Under the pieces are notes generated by a model. It was not told the DNA's origin. It saw only the letters and a list, made by a program, of their open reading frames with translations, and did no database searches. A stretch of DNA of 64,000 nt from Lacrimispora xylanolytica (GTDB taxonomy: Bacteria > Bacillota > Clostridia > Lachnospirales > Lachnospiraceae): contig NZ_CP113524.1 of NCBI RefSeq assembly GCF_026723765.1, positions 2,465,001 through 2,529,000 of the forward strand. Reading direction: 5' to 3'. Within the stretch, counting starts at the first letter, position 1. Each line of letters starts with the position of its first letter. This document shows positions 25,220 to 34,573 of this stretch, piece after piece. Position numbers and translations under genes: made by a program.

Positions 25220-26104
25220 TTATGATCCATAGTGGTATTTGCGTTTCTTTGCCAGATACATTTCTTTGTCTGCTTCCCTAATGAGTTCTGTTGCCGTTAT
25301 GGGAGTATCCTCCATAGTCCGGATACCGAATGTAAGGGAAAGCCTGATGTTTTCTTTGTCTGTACTGATTCCGATCTTTCCAACATCATTTTGTATTTTC
25401 AGCATGATCTGTTCCGCTTTATCTGCCCTCATTCCGCCAAGGCAGATTAGAAATTCGTCTCCTCCATACCTGGCTGCCCAGGTCTTTCTTCCATCTATAT
25501 AGTTAAGAATTACTTCCCCTACTGATCTGATGGCTTGATCTCCAGCTTCATGTCCATAGGAATCATTAATAGCTTTAAAATTATCAAGATCTACGAAAGA
25601 GACGGATAAGGGGTTGCCGGTAAGGGTAGCTTCCACAATATCAGCAGGAAGCCGTTCATTAATATACCTGCGGTTAAAAAGCAGTGTCAGGGGATCTTTA
25701 ATGATTGCATTATTGATTTCTCTGGCATACTTTGTAAGCATCTCATTTTTGGTATAATCTCCATCGCCTACGAACATCGTATCCGTCACATTTTTAAATA
25801 ACTCCAGTACAGCCGGTAATTCAACATTGGTAATAGGAATTGCAGTCACCAAAATAATTGATTCTTTAAACTTTTCCATTTTTACCAGACTTCTGTCTTC
25901 CTGATACGACCGAATGGAGATGCAATTGTCACAGATTCTATTATCCCCCCAGTAGTCATAACATATTACTTTCGTTGAAATCATACCAGAATCCCGATAT
26001 TCCAATACTTTCTTATGCAGAGGATCAATGAGACGTACAGCATCAAACATTTTATGGAAAAAATCTAATTTTTCTTTTATCTCATTAAGAGTAATTCGGT
26101 CCAT
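25220..26104 (-). CDS. Diguanylate cyclase with a Cys-rich N-terminal sensor
   Basis: A 294-aa soluble protein. The N-terminal part (about 1-125) is a small sensor-like domain with the Cys cluster VICYDYWGDNRICDNC, where C-x(10)-C-x2-C could bind a metal or sense redox state. The GGDEF domain follows: DPLTLLFNRRYI, DLDNFKAINDSYGHEAGDQ, and an intact active site RYGGDEF. No RxxD inhibitory site is visible at the usual place. ATG 26104 is chosen because AGGAGG lies 6 bases upstream; the longer reading frame lacks a ribosome site. It makes c-di-GMP, opposing the phosphodiesterase at 17400-19547. Confidence 0.92.
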   Translation of the reverse strand: MDRITLNEIKEKLDFFHKMFDAVRLIDPLHKKVLEYRDSGMISTKVICYDYWGDNRICDNCISIRSYQEDRSLVKMEKFKESIILVTAIPITNVELPAVLELFKNVTDTMFVGDGDYTKNEMLTKYAREINNAIIKDPLTLLFNRRYINERLPADIVEATLTGNPLSVSFVDLDNFKAINDSYGHEAGDQAIRSVGEVILNYIDGRKTWAARYGGDEFLICLGGMRADKAEQIMLKIQNDVGKIGISTDKENIRLSLTFGIRTMEDTPITATELIREADKEMYLAKKRKYHYGS

Positions 26105-26314
26105 GTATCCTCCTAAAACTTTTACTAATGAATCAAAAAATACCAATTATAAAAACAGAATGCAAAACTTTTTTCTATATTACCATATATTATCTTAATT
26201 TAACAACAAGAAATTCCATTTTGTTTAAATAAACAATTTATTAGATGTGTAGTAAGTTTGGTATCAATGCTTTTATTTTTCACACTAAATTAACATAAGA
26301 GAATTTTCATAACA

Positions 26315-26346
26315 CAAAAAAGCCTCCAGGTTTTATCCTGAAGGCT
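26315..26346 (-). terminator. Terminator of the tRNA-Pro/tRNA-Glu unit
   Basis: On the minus strand AGCCTTCAGG pairs with CCTGGAGGCT, followed by TTTTTTG. It lies just past tRNA-Glu. The rest of 26105-26314 is AT-rich with no gene that I can support. Confidence 0.88.
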
Positions 26347-26354
26347 GATTATTA

Positions 26355-26426
26355 TGACCTATCCGAGAATCGAACTCGGGTTTCCGCCGTGAGAGGGCGG
26401 CGTCTTGACCGCTTGACCAATAGGCC
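26355..26426 (-). tRNA. tRNA-Glu (CTC)
   Basis: A 72-base cloverleaf on the minus strand. The acceptor arms are GGCCTAT and ATAGGTC with discriminator A. The anticodon stem CCGCC/GGCGG closes the loop CTCTCAC (anticodon CTC). The T arm reads CCGAG-TTCGATT-CTCGG. Co-transcribed with tRNA-Pro 20 bases upstream. Confidence 0.95.
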
Positions 26427-26446
26427 ATTACTAAGGAAGTACTGAA

Positions 26447-26520
26447 TCGAGGCGACAAGATTCGAACTTGCGACCTCTGCGTCCCGAACGCAGCGCTCTA
26501 CCAAACTGAGCCACGCCTCG
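26447..26520 (-). tRNA. tRNA-Pro (CGG)
   Basis: A 74-base cloverleaf on the minus strand. The acceptor arms are CGAGGCG and CGCCTCG with discriminator A. The anticodon stem CTGCG/CGCAG closes the loop TTCGGGA (anticodon CGG). It starts about 13 bases after a consensus promoter. Confidence 0.95.
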
Positions 26521-26532
26521 ATTACGTTAGGT

Positions 26533-26561
26533 AGTATAATATAAATCCCAACGTATGTCAA
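26533..26561 (-). promoter_or_regulatory. Promoter of the tRNA-Pro/tRNA-Glu unit
   Basis: On the minus strand, -35 TTGACA (26556-26561), 17-base spacer, -10 TATACT (26533-26538): near consensus, as expected for stable RNA. Confidence 0.88.
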
Positions 26562-26621
26562 CCTTATTTTCAAAATATTTTAATTTTTTAAAAATACTGG
26601 AAAAATAGATTCAAAATTCTT

Positions 26622-26668
26622 ACACTCTCCCATTGAGGCAGAAACGAACTGTACCAATGAGAGAATGT
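26622..26668 (-). terminator. Terminator of the polC operon
   Basis: On the minus strand ACATTCTCTCATTG pairs with CAATGGGAGAGTGT (two G-T pairs) around a 19-base loop. An AT-rich tract follows. It lies 14 bases after the polC stop. Confidence 0.65.
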
Positions 26669-26682
26669 TTTAAGCTTATCTG

Positions 26683-29600
26683 TTATGCCAAATCGAATAA
26701 AGAAAGCTGGTTTGATTCCGGAAGTTCCCCTAAAAGGCCTAAGTCTCCCATGAGGTCACATACGGTCTTGCTGACCTTTGTACGGTTTCTGAAATCTTCC
26801 CGTGACAGGAATTTACCATCCTTGACGGCATCCACCACTGCATCGGCAGCCTTCTCTCCCAATCCGTCAATACTGCTTAAGGATGGCATCAGCTTTCCGT
26901 CAATAATCTGGAAGTGTCTGGCTTTCGCCCGGTAAATATCAATGGGCATAAACTCATAGCCCCTGGCATACATCTCCTGAACGATTCTCATATCCCTCAG
27001 GGTATCCAGCTCTTTCTTTGACAGGGTATCCATTCTCTTTCTATAATCTGCCAGGAAATGCTCCAGTTTATCTCTTCCCTGACACATCAGCTCATAGCTG
27101 AAGCCATTGGCACGAATGCTGAAAAAGGAAGCATAGTAAGCAAGAGGATAAAACACTTTACAGTAGGCAATACGCCACGCCATCATTACATAGGCCGCCG
27201 CATGTGCCTTTGGGAACATATATTTGATCTTTTTACAGGACCATATGTACCAGTCGGGTACTCCGTGGGCTATCATCTCTGTTTCCCAGTCAGGCTTTAA
27301 GCCTTTCCCCTTACGAACGCTCTCCATAATGGAGAAAGAGAGTCCTTCTTCTATCCCCATAGAAATAAGATAGATCATAATATCATCTCGGGTACAGATA
27401 GCAGTCTGAATGGTCGCCTTCCCTTCCTGAATGAGAGCCTGAGCATTCCCAAGCCAAACATCAGTACCATGGGCAAGTCCTGCGATACGGACCAGATCGG
27501 AGAAATATTTTGGCTTTGTATCAATTAACATCTGCATGGCGAAATCCGTACCGAACTCAGGTACACCCAAAGCTCCAAGCTTACAGCCACCGATATCTTC
27601 CGGCAAAATTCCAAGGGCTGAAGTATCCTGAAACAGGGACATGACCTCTGGACTGTCAAGGGGAATATCCTTAACCGGATCAAAACCGATTAAATCCTGG
27701 AGCATTCGTATCATGGTAGGATCGTCGTGTCCCAGTATATCGAGTTTTAACAGATTGTGGTCAATGGAATGGTAGTCAAAATGAGTGGTCACCGTCATAG
27801 TCGTCATATCATTGGCAGGACGCTGCACCGGCGTAAAGGAATAAATCTCCTCTCCATGAGGCAATACAATAATACCGCCTGGATGCTGCCCTGTCGTCCT
27901 TCTGACCCCTACGCACCCCTGAACGATCCGGTTAATCTCACAGTTACGTTTTCTTACGCCATGCTCTTCATAATAATTTTTCACATATCCAAAGGCGGTT
28001 TTATCCGCCAGCGTACCAATGGTACCCGCACGGTAGGTCTGCCCTTTTCCGAAAATCACTTCGGTATAGTCATGGGCCTTACTTTGATATTCTCCGGAGA
28101 AATTAAGATCGATATCCGGTTCCTTATCTCCTTTAAATCCAAGGAATGTCTCAAAAGGAATATCAAATCCGTCCTTTTCCAAAGGGTGCCCACAAACAGG
28201 ACACACCTTATCAGGCATATCACATCCTGCCATACCGGAGAATTTTTTTACTTCTTCTGAATCGAAATCATAATAATGGCATTCTGTACAATAGTAATGC
28301 GGACTTAGAGAATTTACCTCTGTAATACCTGACATATAGGCCACAAAGGAGGAACCTACAGACCCACGGGATCCAACCAGATACCCGTCCTCATTGGATT
28401 TCCAAACCAGCTTCTGGGCGATAATGTACATTACTGCAAATCCATTGGATATAATGGAGTTCAGTTCTCGCTCCAGACGCTCTGTAACGATTGTAGGGAG
28501 ATTTTCCCCATAAATGGCATGTGCCTTATCATAACAGATCGTTCTTAAATCTTCATCAGAGTTTTCGATTACAGGAGCGCATTTATCCGGGCGGACCGGA
28601 GAGATCTTTTCGCACATGTCAGCGATTTTTCTGGTGTTTTTAATGACTACCTCTTCTGCTTTATTGGGACCAAGATACTCAAATTCCTTAAGCATCTCTT
28701 CTGTTGTCCGTAAATACAGGGGCGCCTGTTCATCAGAATCCTTAAAGCCCTGGCCTGCCATGATGATTCTTCGGTAAACCTCATCCTCGGGGTCAAGAAA
28801 ATGTACATCGCAGGTAGCACAGACCGGCTTTCCAAACTGTTCCCCCAGAGATACGATTTTTTTATTAATATCAATTAAGTCCTGCTCTGTTTTTACCACG
28901 CTTTTTTCATCCCTAAGCATAAAACCATTGTTGCCTAGGGGCTGTATTTCCAGGTAATCGTAATAATTCACAAGCTTTGTAATATCAGCGTCAGATGCGC
29001 CTCGTAAAAGTGCCTGATACAGCTCACCGGCTTCGCAGGCGGAACCTATGATCAGTCCTTCCCTGTTTTCATTCAGAACACTTTTGGGAATTCTAGGCCT
29101 TCTGGCATAAAAATCAATATGTGACCTGGAAATGAGCCGGTATAAGTTCACCCGGCCCACATCATTGGCAGCCAGGATAATTACGTGGTGAGTAGGAAGC
29201 TTCTTAATCATATCTGCCGTCATGGTGCTTAACTGGTTAAGGCTATCCAAATCTTCCACGCCCCGGTCTCTAAGCATCTTTACAAATGCCACAAATATAA
29301 GTGCCGTACAGCCTGCATCATCCACCGCACGGTGATGATTCTGTAAAGAGATATTGAGAGCCTTTGCAACGGTATCCAGCTTGTAGCGGTTAAGACTTGG
29401 CAACAGAAGCCTTGCCAGGGCCACGGTATCAATCACCGTGGGACTGAACTCAATTCCAAGACGATTGGCATTGTAAGCAATAAAACTGATATCAAAAGAA
29501 GCATTGTGAGCCACCAGCACTGAATCCGAACAAAATTCCAGAAACTGTGGGAGAATTTCATCAATCTTTGGATATGGAAGAACCATATTGTCATTGATTC

Positions 29601-31227
29601 CCGTCAGCTTCTCTATTTCAAATGGAATGGGTACTTCTGGATTAACAAAAGAACTATAACGGTCAATCACCACACCATCCTGTACTTTGACTGCACCGAT
29701 TTCTATAATCCGGTTTTTTGAAGAACTGAATCCGGTGGTCTCAATATCAAATACAACATAAGTATCAGATAACCTTTGGTTTCTGGAATTTCCCACAAGC
29801 TCCTTTAGGTCATCCACCAGGTATCCTTCCACTCCATAGATTATTTTAAAGTCATCTCCCTTATCCAGGGCATGGTTGGCGTCCGGGAAGGATTGGACAC
29901 ATCCGTGGTCCGTGATTGCGATGGCAGGCATTCCCCACTTTTTCGCACGTTTCACAATATCTTTTACTTCGGATACTCCATCCATATCGCTCATCTTTGT
30001 ATGACAATGAAGTTCCACTCTCTTTTGCAGGCTGTTGTCGCTTCTTTTTCCGGTAAAATCTTCTGATTTCTTAATTCCCACAACAGAACCAAGGGTGAGC
30101 TCACCATCAAATTTATCAATGGTTGTGACACCTTTAATCCGGATAAAGCTTCCTTTCACCACTGCAGCATTCAGGTCTTCCAGCTGCTCTTCCTTCGCAA
30201 ACATCTTTACCGTAAGGGTATCTGTAAAATCAGTCACATCAAAGATCATAATGGTTTTACCACTACGTAACTCTCTGCTGTCTACGTTTAAAATCTTTCC
30301 ACGTATGGTTATTTCACCGATTTCACCATCAATCTTCTCGATTTCAATGATTTCGCCTTCAAAATCACGGCCATAGAGTACATCCGGGTTGTCGGACCTT
30401 TTTACATAAGAGTTTCCGCTCTTCTTATAGTCCTTCCATTCCTTCTTAGCTGTATCTTTTTTATTTGATTCAGCTCCGCCGGTTTTTCCGCCTTCCTTGT
30501 TACCACCCATACGAAGCGCTGGAGTCTGTCCATCCTGTTGGAAAGGTACTTCCTGCATATATGCATTGGCCATAGCCTCAAGATTCCCCCCATCCGCCAT
30601 GGAAGGAGGGGCTTCATCCATGCCCTCTGACATACGCACAGATGCGAGAGACGTACGGCTTACAATCTCTTCCACCTCACGCTGCATCTGTAATTCTTTT
30701 TGCTTTGCCAGTTCATTGACTTTAGGAGCTACATATTCATACTGCACCTCTACCGGCAGGCCGCATCGCTCGAAAAATATTTTTTCCAGAACTCGTTTCA
30801 GTTCCCCTGCCTTTTCCCTGGAAACAATGGTATCTTCCACAGTCAACGTTAAAAGATCTTGTTTGGGAAAATCAAATTTTGCTTTTCGGAACATGTTATA
30901 TTCAATAATACTGTAATTTTTCAGTTCCATTAAAAGGCTGTCCCGATAAGCCTTTAAAAGCTTTTGTGGCGTATATTGCTCCGAAAGCTTAAACCGTTCA
31001 ATAATTTTCACACTAAGCTGCTTTGACGGAAAAAGCTGTTCTTTTATTCCCTTTTCCAAGCCATAAATATTCTGCTTGTGTATCAATCTCTGACTCATCA
31101 GATAAACACGAATAGAGCTTCTATCCCTGGTGGAAGTGACCTTTTCCACTTCCACCAGGTTTAAAAGCTCTCGCAGTTCTTCTGTGATATGTAAATTTGG
31201 AAATACATCCAAAAATTTTTTCGCCAT
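26683..31227 (-). CDS. polC: DNA polymerase III alpha subunit, PolC type
   Basis: Main replicative polymerase of low-GC Firmicutes, 1514 aa. In order: an N-terminal clamp-loader-interacting region; an OB-fold domain (about 285-390); a PHP domain (VELHCHTKMSDMDG); an inserted proofreading exonuclease (VVFDIETTGFSS, HNASFDISF, HHRAVDDAGCT); and the C-family palm, including the catalytic segment DKEPDIDLNFSGE. A zinc-like cluster is present (CTECHYYDFDSEE, CPVCGHPL). The C-terminus ends in QLSLFDLA, which fits a beta-clamp-binding motif. It is the last gene of the pyrH-to-polC block. The start is ATG 31227 with AGGTGATAG upstream. Confidence 0.97.
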   Translation of the reverse strand: MAKKFLDVFPNLHITEELRELLNLVEVEKVTSTRDRSSIRVYLMSQRLIHKQNIYGLEKGIKEQLFPSKQLSVKIIERFKLSEQYTPQKLLKAYRDSLLMELKNYSIIEYNMFRKAKFDFPKQDLLTLTVEDTIVSREKAGELKRVLEKIFFERCGLPVEVQYEYVAPKVNELAKQKELQMQREVEEIVSRTSLASVRMSEGMDEAPPSMADGGNLEAMANAYMQEVPFQQDGQTPALRMGGNKEGGKTGGAESNKKDTAKKEWKDYKKSGNSYVKRSDNPDVLYGRDFEGEIIEIEKIDGEIGEITIRGKILNVDSRELRSGKTIMIFDVTDFTDTLTVKMFAKEEQLEDLNAAVVKGSFIRIKGVTTIDKFDGELTLGSVVGIKKSEDFTGKRSDNSLQKRVELHCHTKMSDMDGVSEVKDIVKRAKKWGMPAIAITDHGCVQSFPDANHALDKGDDFKIIYGVEGYLVDDLKELVGNSRNQRLSDTYVVFDIETTGFSSSKNRIIEIGAVKVQDGVVIDRYSSFVNPEVPIPFEIEKLTGINDNMVLPYPKIDEILPQFLEFCSDSVLVAHNASFDISFIAYNANRLGIEFSPTVIDTVALARLLLPSLNRYKLDTVAKALNISLQNHHRAVDDAGCTALIFVAFVKMLRDRGVEDLDSLNQLSTMTADMIKKLPTHHVIILAANDVGRVNLYRLISRSHIDFYARRPRIPKSVLNENREGLIIGSACEAGELYQALLRGASDADITKLVNYYDYLEIQPLGNNGFMLRDEKSVVKTEQDLIDINKKIVSLGEQFGKPVCATCDVHFLDPEDEVYRRIIMAGQGFKDSDEQAPLYLRTTEEMLKEFEYLGPNKAEEVVIKNTRKIADMCEKISPVRPDKCAPVIENSDEDLRTICYDKAHAIYGENLPTIVTERLERELNSIISNGFAVMYIIAQKLVWKSNEDGYLVGSRGSVGSSFVAYMSGITEVNSLSPHYYCTECHYYDFDSEEVKKFSGMAGCDMPDKVCPVCGHPLEKDGFDIPFETFLGFKGDKEPDIDLNFSGEYQSKAHDYTEVIFGKGQTYRAGTIGTLADKTAFGYVKNYYEEHGVRKRNCEINRIVQGCVGVRRTTGQHPGGIIVLPHGEEIYSFTPVQRPANDMTTMTVTTHFDYHSIDHNLLKLDILGHDDPTMIRMLQDLIGFDPVKDIPLDSPEVMSLFQDTSALGILPEDIGGCKLGALGVPEFGTDFAMQMLIDTKPKYFSDLVRIAGLAHGTDVWLGNAQALIQEGKATIQTAICTRDDIMIYLISMGIEEGLSFSIMESVRKGKGLKPDWETEMIAHGVPDWYIWSCKKIKYMFPKAHAAAYVMMAWRIAYCKVFYPLAYYASFFSIRANGFSYELMCQGRDKLEHFLADYRKRMDTLSKKELDTLRDMRIVQEMYARGYEFMPIDIYRAKARHFQIIDGKLMPSLSSIDGLGEKAADAVVDAVKDGKFLSREDFRNRTKVSKTVCDLMGDLGLLGELPESNQLSLFDLA

Positions 31228-31238
31228 TCTATCACCTA

Positions 31239-32291
31239 TTACATGTTCATAAGTTCTTCCTGAAGTGCCATAAGCAGCTGATCCTCGGGAACCTTACGGA
31301 TCACTTCTCCTTTTTTAATAAGAAGTCCTTCCCCAATGCCTCCTGCAATTCCTATATCAGCCTCTCTCGCCTCTCCCGGCCCATTGACAACACAGCCCAT
31401 GACAGCCACTTTCACATCAAGGTGGTCAAATTTAGATACCATCTCCTCCACCTGATTCGCCAGGGAAATAAGATCGATCCGGGTCCTACCACAGGTAGGG
31501 CAGGATACCACTTCAACTCCGCCTCTTCTCAAACCAAGTGATTTTAAAATTAGTCTGGCAGCCTTTATTTCCTCTAACGGATCTCCTGTCAGGGAAACAC
31601 GAATGGTATCGCCGATTCCTTCATAGAGAATCACACCTAATCCTACGGATGACTTAATGGTACCAGATACCAGCGTTCCTGATTCTGTAATTCCCACATG
31701 AAGAGGGTAATCGGTTTGCTCTGATATTAACTCATGCGCTTTGATACACATCATCACATTAGAGGACTTAATGCTGATCACAAGATTGTCATAACCTAAT
31801 TCTTCAATCATGCGAACTTTGTCAAGGGCACTGTCTACTATTCCCTGGGCTGTTACGCCACCATATGTTTCAATCAGGTTTTTCTCCAGAGAACCGCTGT
31901 TCACTCCCACACGAATGGGAATATTATATTCCTTCGCTTTTTCCACAACTGCCCGGACCCTGTCTTCGGATCCGATATTGCCTGGATTGATTCGTATTTT
32001 ATCCGCTCCCGCTTCAATGGAAGCTATGGCAAGACGATAATCAAAATGAATGTCTGCCACAAGTGGAATGGTAATTTGCTTTTTTATTTCCTTTAATGCT
32101 TTCGCTGCCTCCATATCAGGAACAGCGACCCGTATAATATCGCAGCCAGCAATTGTGAGAGCTTTAATCTGAGCAACGGTTGCTTCTATATCCTGGGTCT
32201 TGGTATTGCACATGGACTGGATCAGGACCGGGTTACCACCTCCGATTACCCGGTCACCGATTCTGATTACTCTTGTATGCTCACGATTCAT
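31239..32291 (-). CDS. ispG: 4-hydroxy-3-methylbut-2-enyl diphosphate synthase
   Basis: Iron-sulfur enzyme of the MEP isoprenoid pathway that reduces and opens MEcPP to HMBPP. 350 aa, typical of the bacterial two-domain form. The TIM-barrel part includes ADIHFDYRLAI and KIRINPGNIG. The [4Fe-4S] cysteines lie in SCPTCGRTRIDL and VMGCVVNGPGEA. ATG 32291, preceded by GGAGG, is chosen over a TTG four codons upstream. It lies between rseP and polC. Together with dxr it gives two MEP enzymes in one operon. Confidence 0.97.
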   Translation of the reverse strand: MNREHTRVIRIGDRVIGGGNPVLIQSMCNTKTQDIEATVAQIKALTIAGCDIIRVAVPDMEAAKALKEIKKQITIPLVADIHFDYRLAIASIEAGADKIRINPGNIGSEDRVRAVVEKAKEYNIPIRVGVNSGSLEKNLIETYGGVTAQGIVDSALDKVRMIEELGYDNLVISIKSSNVMMCIKAHELISEQTDYPLHVGITESGTLVSGTIKSSVGLGVILYEGIGDTIRVSLTGDPLEEIKAARLILKSLGLRRGGVEVVSCPTCGRTRIDLISLANQVEEMVSKFDHLDVKVAVMGCVVNGPGEAREADIGIAGGIGEGLLIKKGEVIRKVPEDQLLMALQEELMNM

Positions 32292-32320
32292 GTCTTCCTC
32301 CAATCTGAGTCCATACCCGC

Positions 32321-33379
32321 TTACGTAAATCGGTTAATATCGTTAAACACCACAAAGATCATAAGAGCAAATAAGGCAGCCATACTGATCATATTTACCA
32401 GACCTTCTTTGTTGGGGTCCATACGTTTGCCTCTGATTGCTTCAATAATCAGAAACAGAAGACGGCCTCCATCAAGGGCTGGAATGGGAAGAAGGTTCAT
32501 AACTCCCAAGTTTGCACTGAGTAGAATACACATGCTGAGTACATTCATAAACGCAGCTGCCAGACTAACTGTCAGGCCTGCCTTTACAGAATCATCAATC
32601 ATAACAACAATTCCCACGGGACCACTTAAGTCATTGACGCTTGCTTTGCCGGAAAAAAGCATACCAAGGCTTTTCACTGTCAGTTTCACATCATATTCCA
32701 TTTCCTTATAACCGTATTTCACCAGCTCCCCAACAGAAGCTACTTTTATATTTTGTGGTGCTATGGTAATTCCAATTAAATATTTACCAGTTTCCTTGGA
32801 TAGCTCAGGAGTGACAGAAGCTGTTTTAATGCTGCTTTCTCCTGTGCTTGAATCCACTCTTAAAAATTCCACCTGATTCATCTTCTCATCCGGCTTTAAG
32901 AGTTTGTAAAGAATGTATTCCCGGTACATGGATACACTTTCTCCATTGATCTTAAGAAGCTTATCACCGGGCTGCATCCCCGCTGCATATGCAGGGGAAT
33001 CTTTTGTTACTTCTTTTACATATGTCGTATCGTATCCACTCATCCCCACTAAAATAAGGGAAAGAAGAAATGCAAGAATAAAGTTAAAAATAGGACCTGC
33101 CGCAATGACAGACATACGGGCTGGAATGGATTTATTCTGGAATGCACCTTCATCTGCATTCTCTTCATCCTCACCCAGCATCATACAGGAACCACCTAGA
33201 GGCAATGCCTTAATGGAATAAATCGTTTCTCCCTTTTTGAAATGCACCAGTCTTGGTCCCATACCAATGGAAAATTCTACTACTGTGATCCCATTCTTTT
33301 TTGCGAACAAAAAGTGACCCAGTTCATGAATTAATACAATCAGTCCGAATACCAGAATTGCTACGATAACACTGGACAA
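32321..33379 (-). CDS. rseP: RIP metalloprotease RseP (site-2 protease)
   Basis: Intramembrane zinc protease of 352 aa. The metal site HELGH is in the first helix (about residues 18-22), and a single PDZ domain lies in the middle (YAAGMQPGDKLLKINGESV). The third ligand is in the NLLPIPALDGGRLL motif of a late helix. It cleaves membrane-bound regulators or leftover signal peptides. The start is a TTG at 33379 with AGGTGG 5 bases upstream; an in-frame GTG three codons on is possible. It begins one base after the dxr stop codon. Confidence 0.95.
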   Translation of the reverse strand: MSSVIVAILVFGLIVLIHELGHFLFAKKNGITVVEFSIGMGPRLVHFKKGETIYSIKALPLGGSCMMLGEDEENADEGAFQNKSIPARMSVIAAGPIFNFILAFLLSLILVGMSGYDTTYVKEVTKDSPAYAAGMQPGDKLLKINGESVSMYREYILYKLLKPDEKMNQVEFLRVDSSTGESSIKTASVTPELSKETGKYLIGITIAPQNIKVASVGELVKYGYKEMEYDVKLTVKSLGMLFSGKASVNDLSGPVGIVVMIDDSVKAGLTVSLAAAFMNVLSMCILLSANLGVMNLLPIPALDGGRLLFLIIEAIRGKRMDPNKEGLVNMISMAALFALMIFVVFNDINRFT

Positions 33380-33380
33380 T

Positions 33381-34523
33381 CTACCACCTGCTTTCTATAT
33401 ATTCATAAGCCGCATTTTCTGCTTCAAGAATCTCTTCCACTGTTGGATTCTCTTTTACAGTATGCCCGTTCATAGCTCCCTCTATCATATCTGTAATGGA
33501 AAGATATGAAATTTCTCTGTTTAAAAATTTTTCAACGGCGCGCTCATTGGCTGCGTTGAATACAGTAGGAAGGGTTCCGCCTCTTCTTCCGGCCTGGTAT
33601 GCCAGGGAAAGCCCCGGGAAATTTACCATATCCGGTTTTTCAAAAACAATCTCTTTAAGGCTCCAAAAATCAAGACGTTCACCGGGAAGGAATCTTCTCT
33701 CCGGATAATAAAGGGCATACTGAATGGGGAGTTTCATATCTGGCGTACCAAGCTGTGCCATAACTGCCCCATCTTCAAATTCTACCATAGAATGAATAAT
33801 ACTTTTAGGCTGTACCACTACTTCAACCTGATCCATGGAAACATCAAACAGCCATTTTGCCTCCATGACCTCTAGTCCTTTGTTTACCATCGTTGAGGAA
33901 TCAATGGTAATTTTTCTGCCCATAGACCAATTGGGATGCTTTAAGGCATCCTCTACCTGAACCGCCTTTAATTCTTCTCTGGTTTTTCCACGGAAAGGGC
34001 CACCAGAGGCTGTCAGCAAGACCTTATGTATGGTTTTCTTATTTTCACCGTTTAGACATTGAAAAATTGCACTGTGTTCGCTGTCAACCGGAAGAATGTT
34101 AACTCCACATTTTTTTGCCAGCGGCATGATGATGTGACCAGCAGTCACTAAAGTTTCCTTATTTGCAAGAGCAATATCTTTTCCAGCCTCCATGGCTGCT
34201 ATGGTTGGACGTATTCCTATCATTCCTACCACTGCGGTCACTACAATGTCAGCGGAAGGTTCTGTAGCGACTTCAATCAGCCCTTCCATACCGGAAACAA
34301 CACGAACCGGCAGGTCTCCCACCAAAACAGCCAGTTCTTTTGCTTTTTCCTCATTCCAAACGCACACAAGTTTAGGCATGAACTTTCTGATCTGTTCTTC
34401 TAATAGTCTGATATTGTTCCCCGCGGCCAATGCGGTAACTTCCATATCCCCTTGGTTTTCAACCACCTCCAGGGTTTGAGTTCCGATGGAACCTGTAGAA
34501 CCCAGAATTGCTATTTTCTTCAT
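33381..34523 (-). CDS. dxr: 1-deoxy-D-xylulose 5-phosphate reductoisomerase
   Basis: Second step of the MEP pathway: DXP to MEP with NADPH and a divalent metal. 380 aa. The NADPH loop is ILGSTGSIGTQTLEVV. The metal and substrate residues are in LPVDSEHSAIFQCL, SGGPFRGKT, HPNWSMGRKITIDSSTMVNKGLE (noted in part), and FNAANERAVEKFL. It lies between cdsA and rseP, as in other Firmicutes. AAGGAG is about 13 bases before the ATG, a longish spacing. Confidence 0.97.
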   Translation of the reverse strand: MKKIAILGSTGSIGTQTLEVVENQGDMEVTALAAGNNIRLLEEQIRKFMPKLVCVWNEEKAKELAVLVGDLPVRVVSGMEGLIEVATEPSADIVVTAVVGMIGIRPTIAAMEAGKDIALANKETLVTAGHIIMPLAKKCGVNILPVDSEHSAIFQCLNGENKKTIHKVLLTASGGPFRGKTREELKAVQVEDALKHPNWSMGRKITIDSSTMVNKGLEVMEAKWLFDVSMDQVEVVVQPKSIIHSMVEFEDGAVMAQLGTPDMKLPIQYALYYPERRFLPGERLDFWSLKEIVFEKPDMVNFPGLSLAYQAGRRGGTLPTVFNAANERAVEKFLNREISYLSITDMIEGAMNGHTVKENPTVEEILEAENAAYEYIESRW

Positions 34524-34573
34524 CTTATGCTGCTAACTCCTTTTCTTTTACAAAATTCCAGTCATCAATCATG

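Noticed and set aside
27757-28260. Long open frame opposite polC
   Set aside because: Antisense shadow with no ribosome site or recognisable domain.
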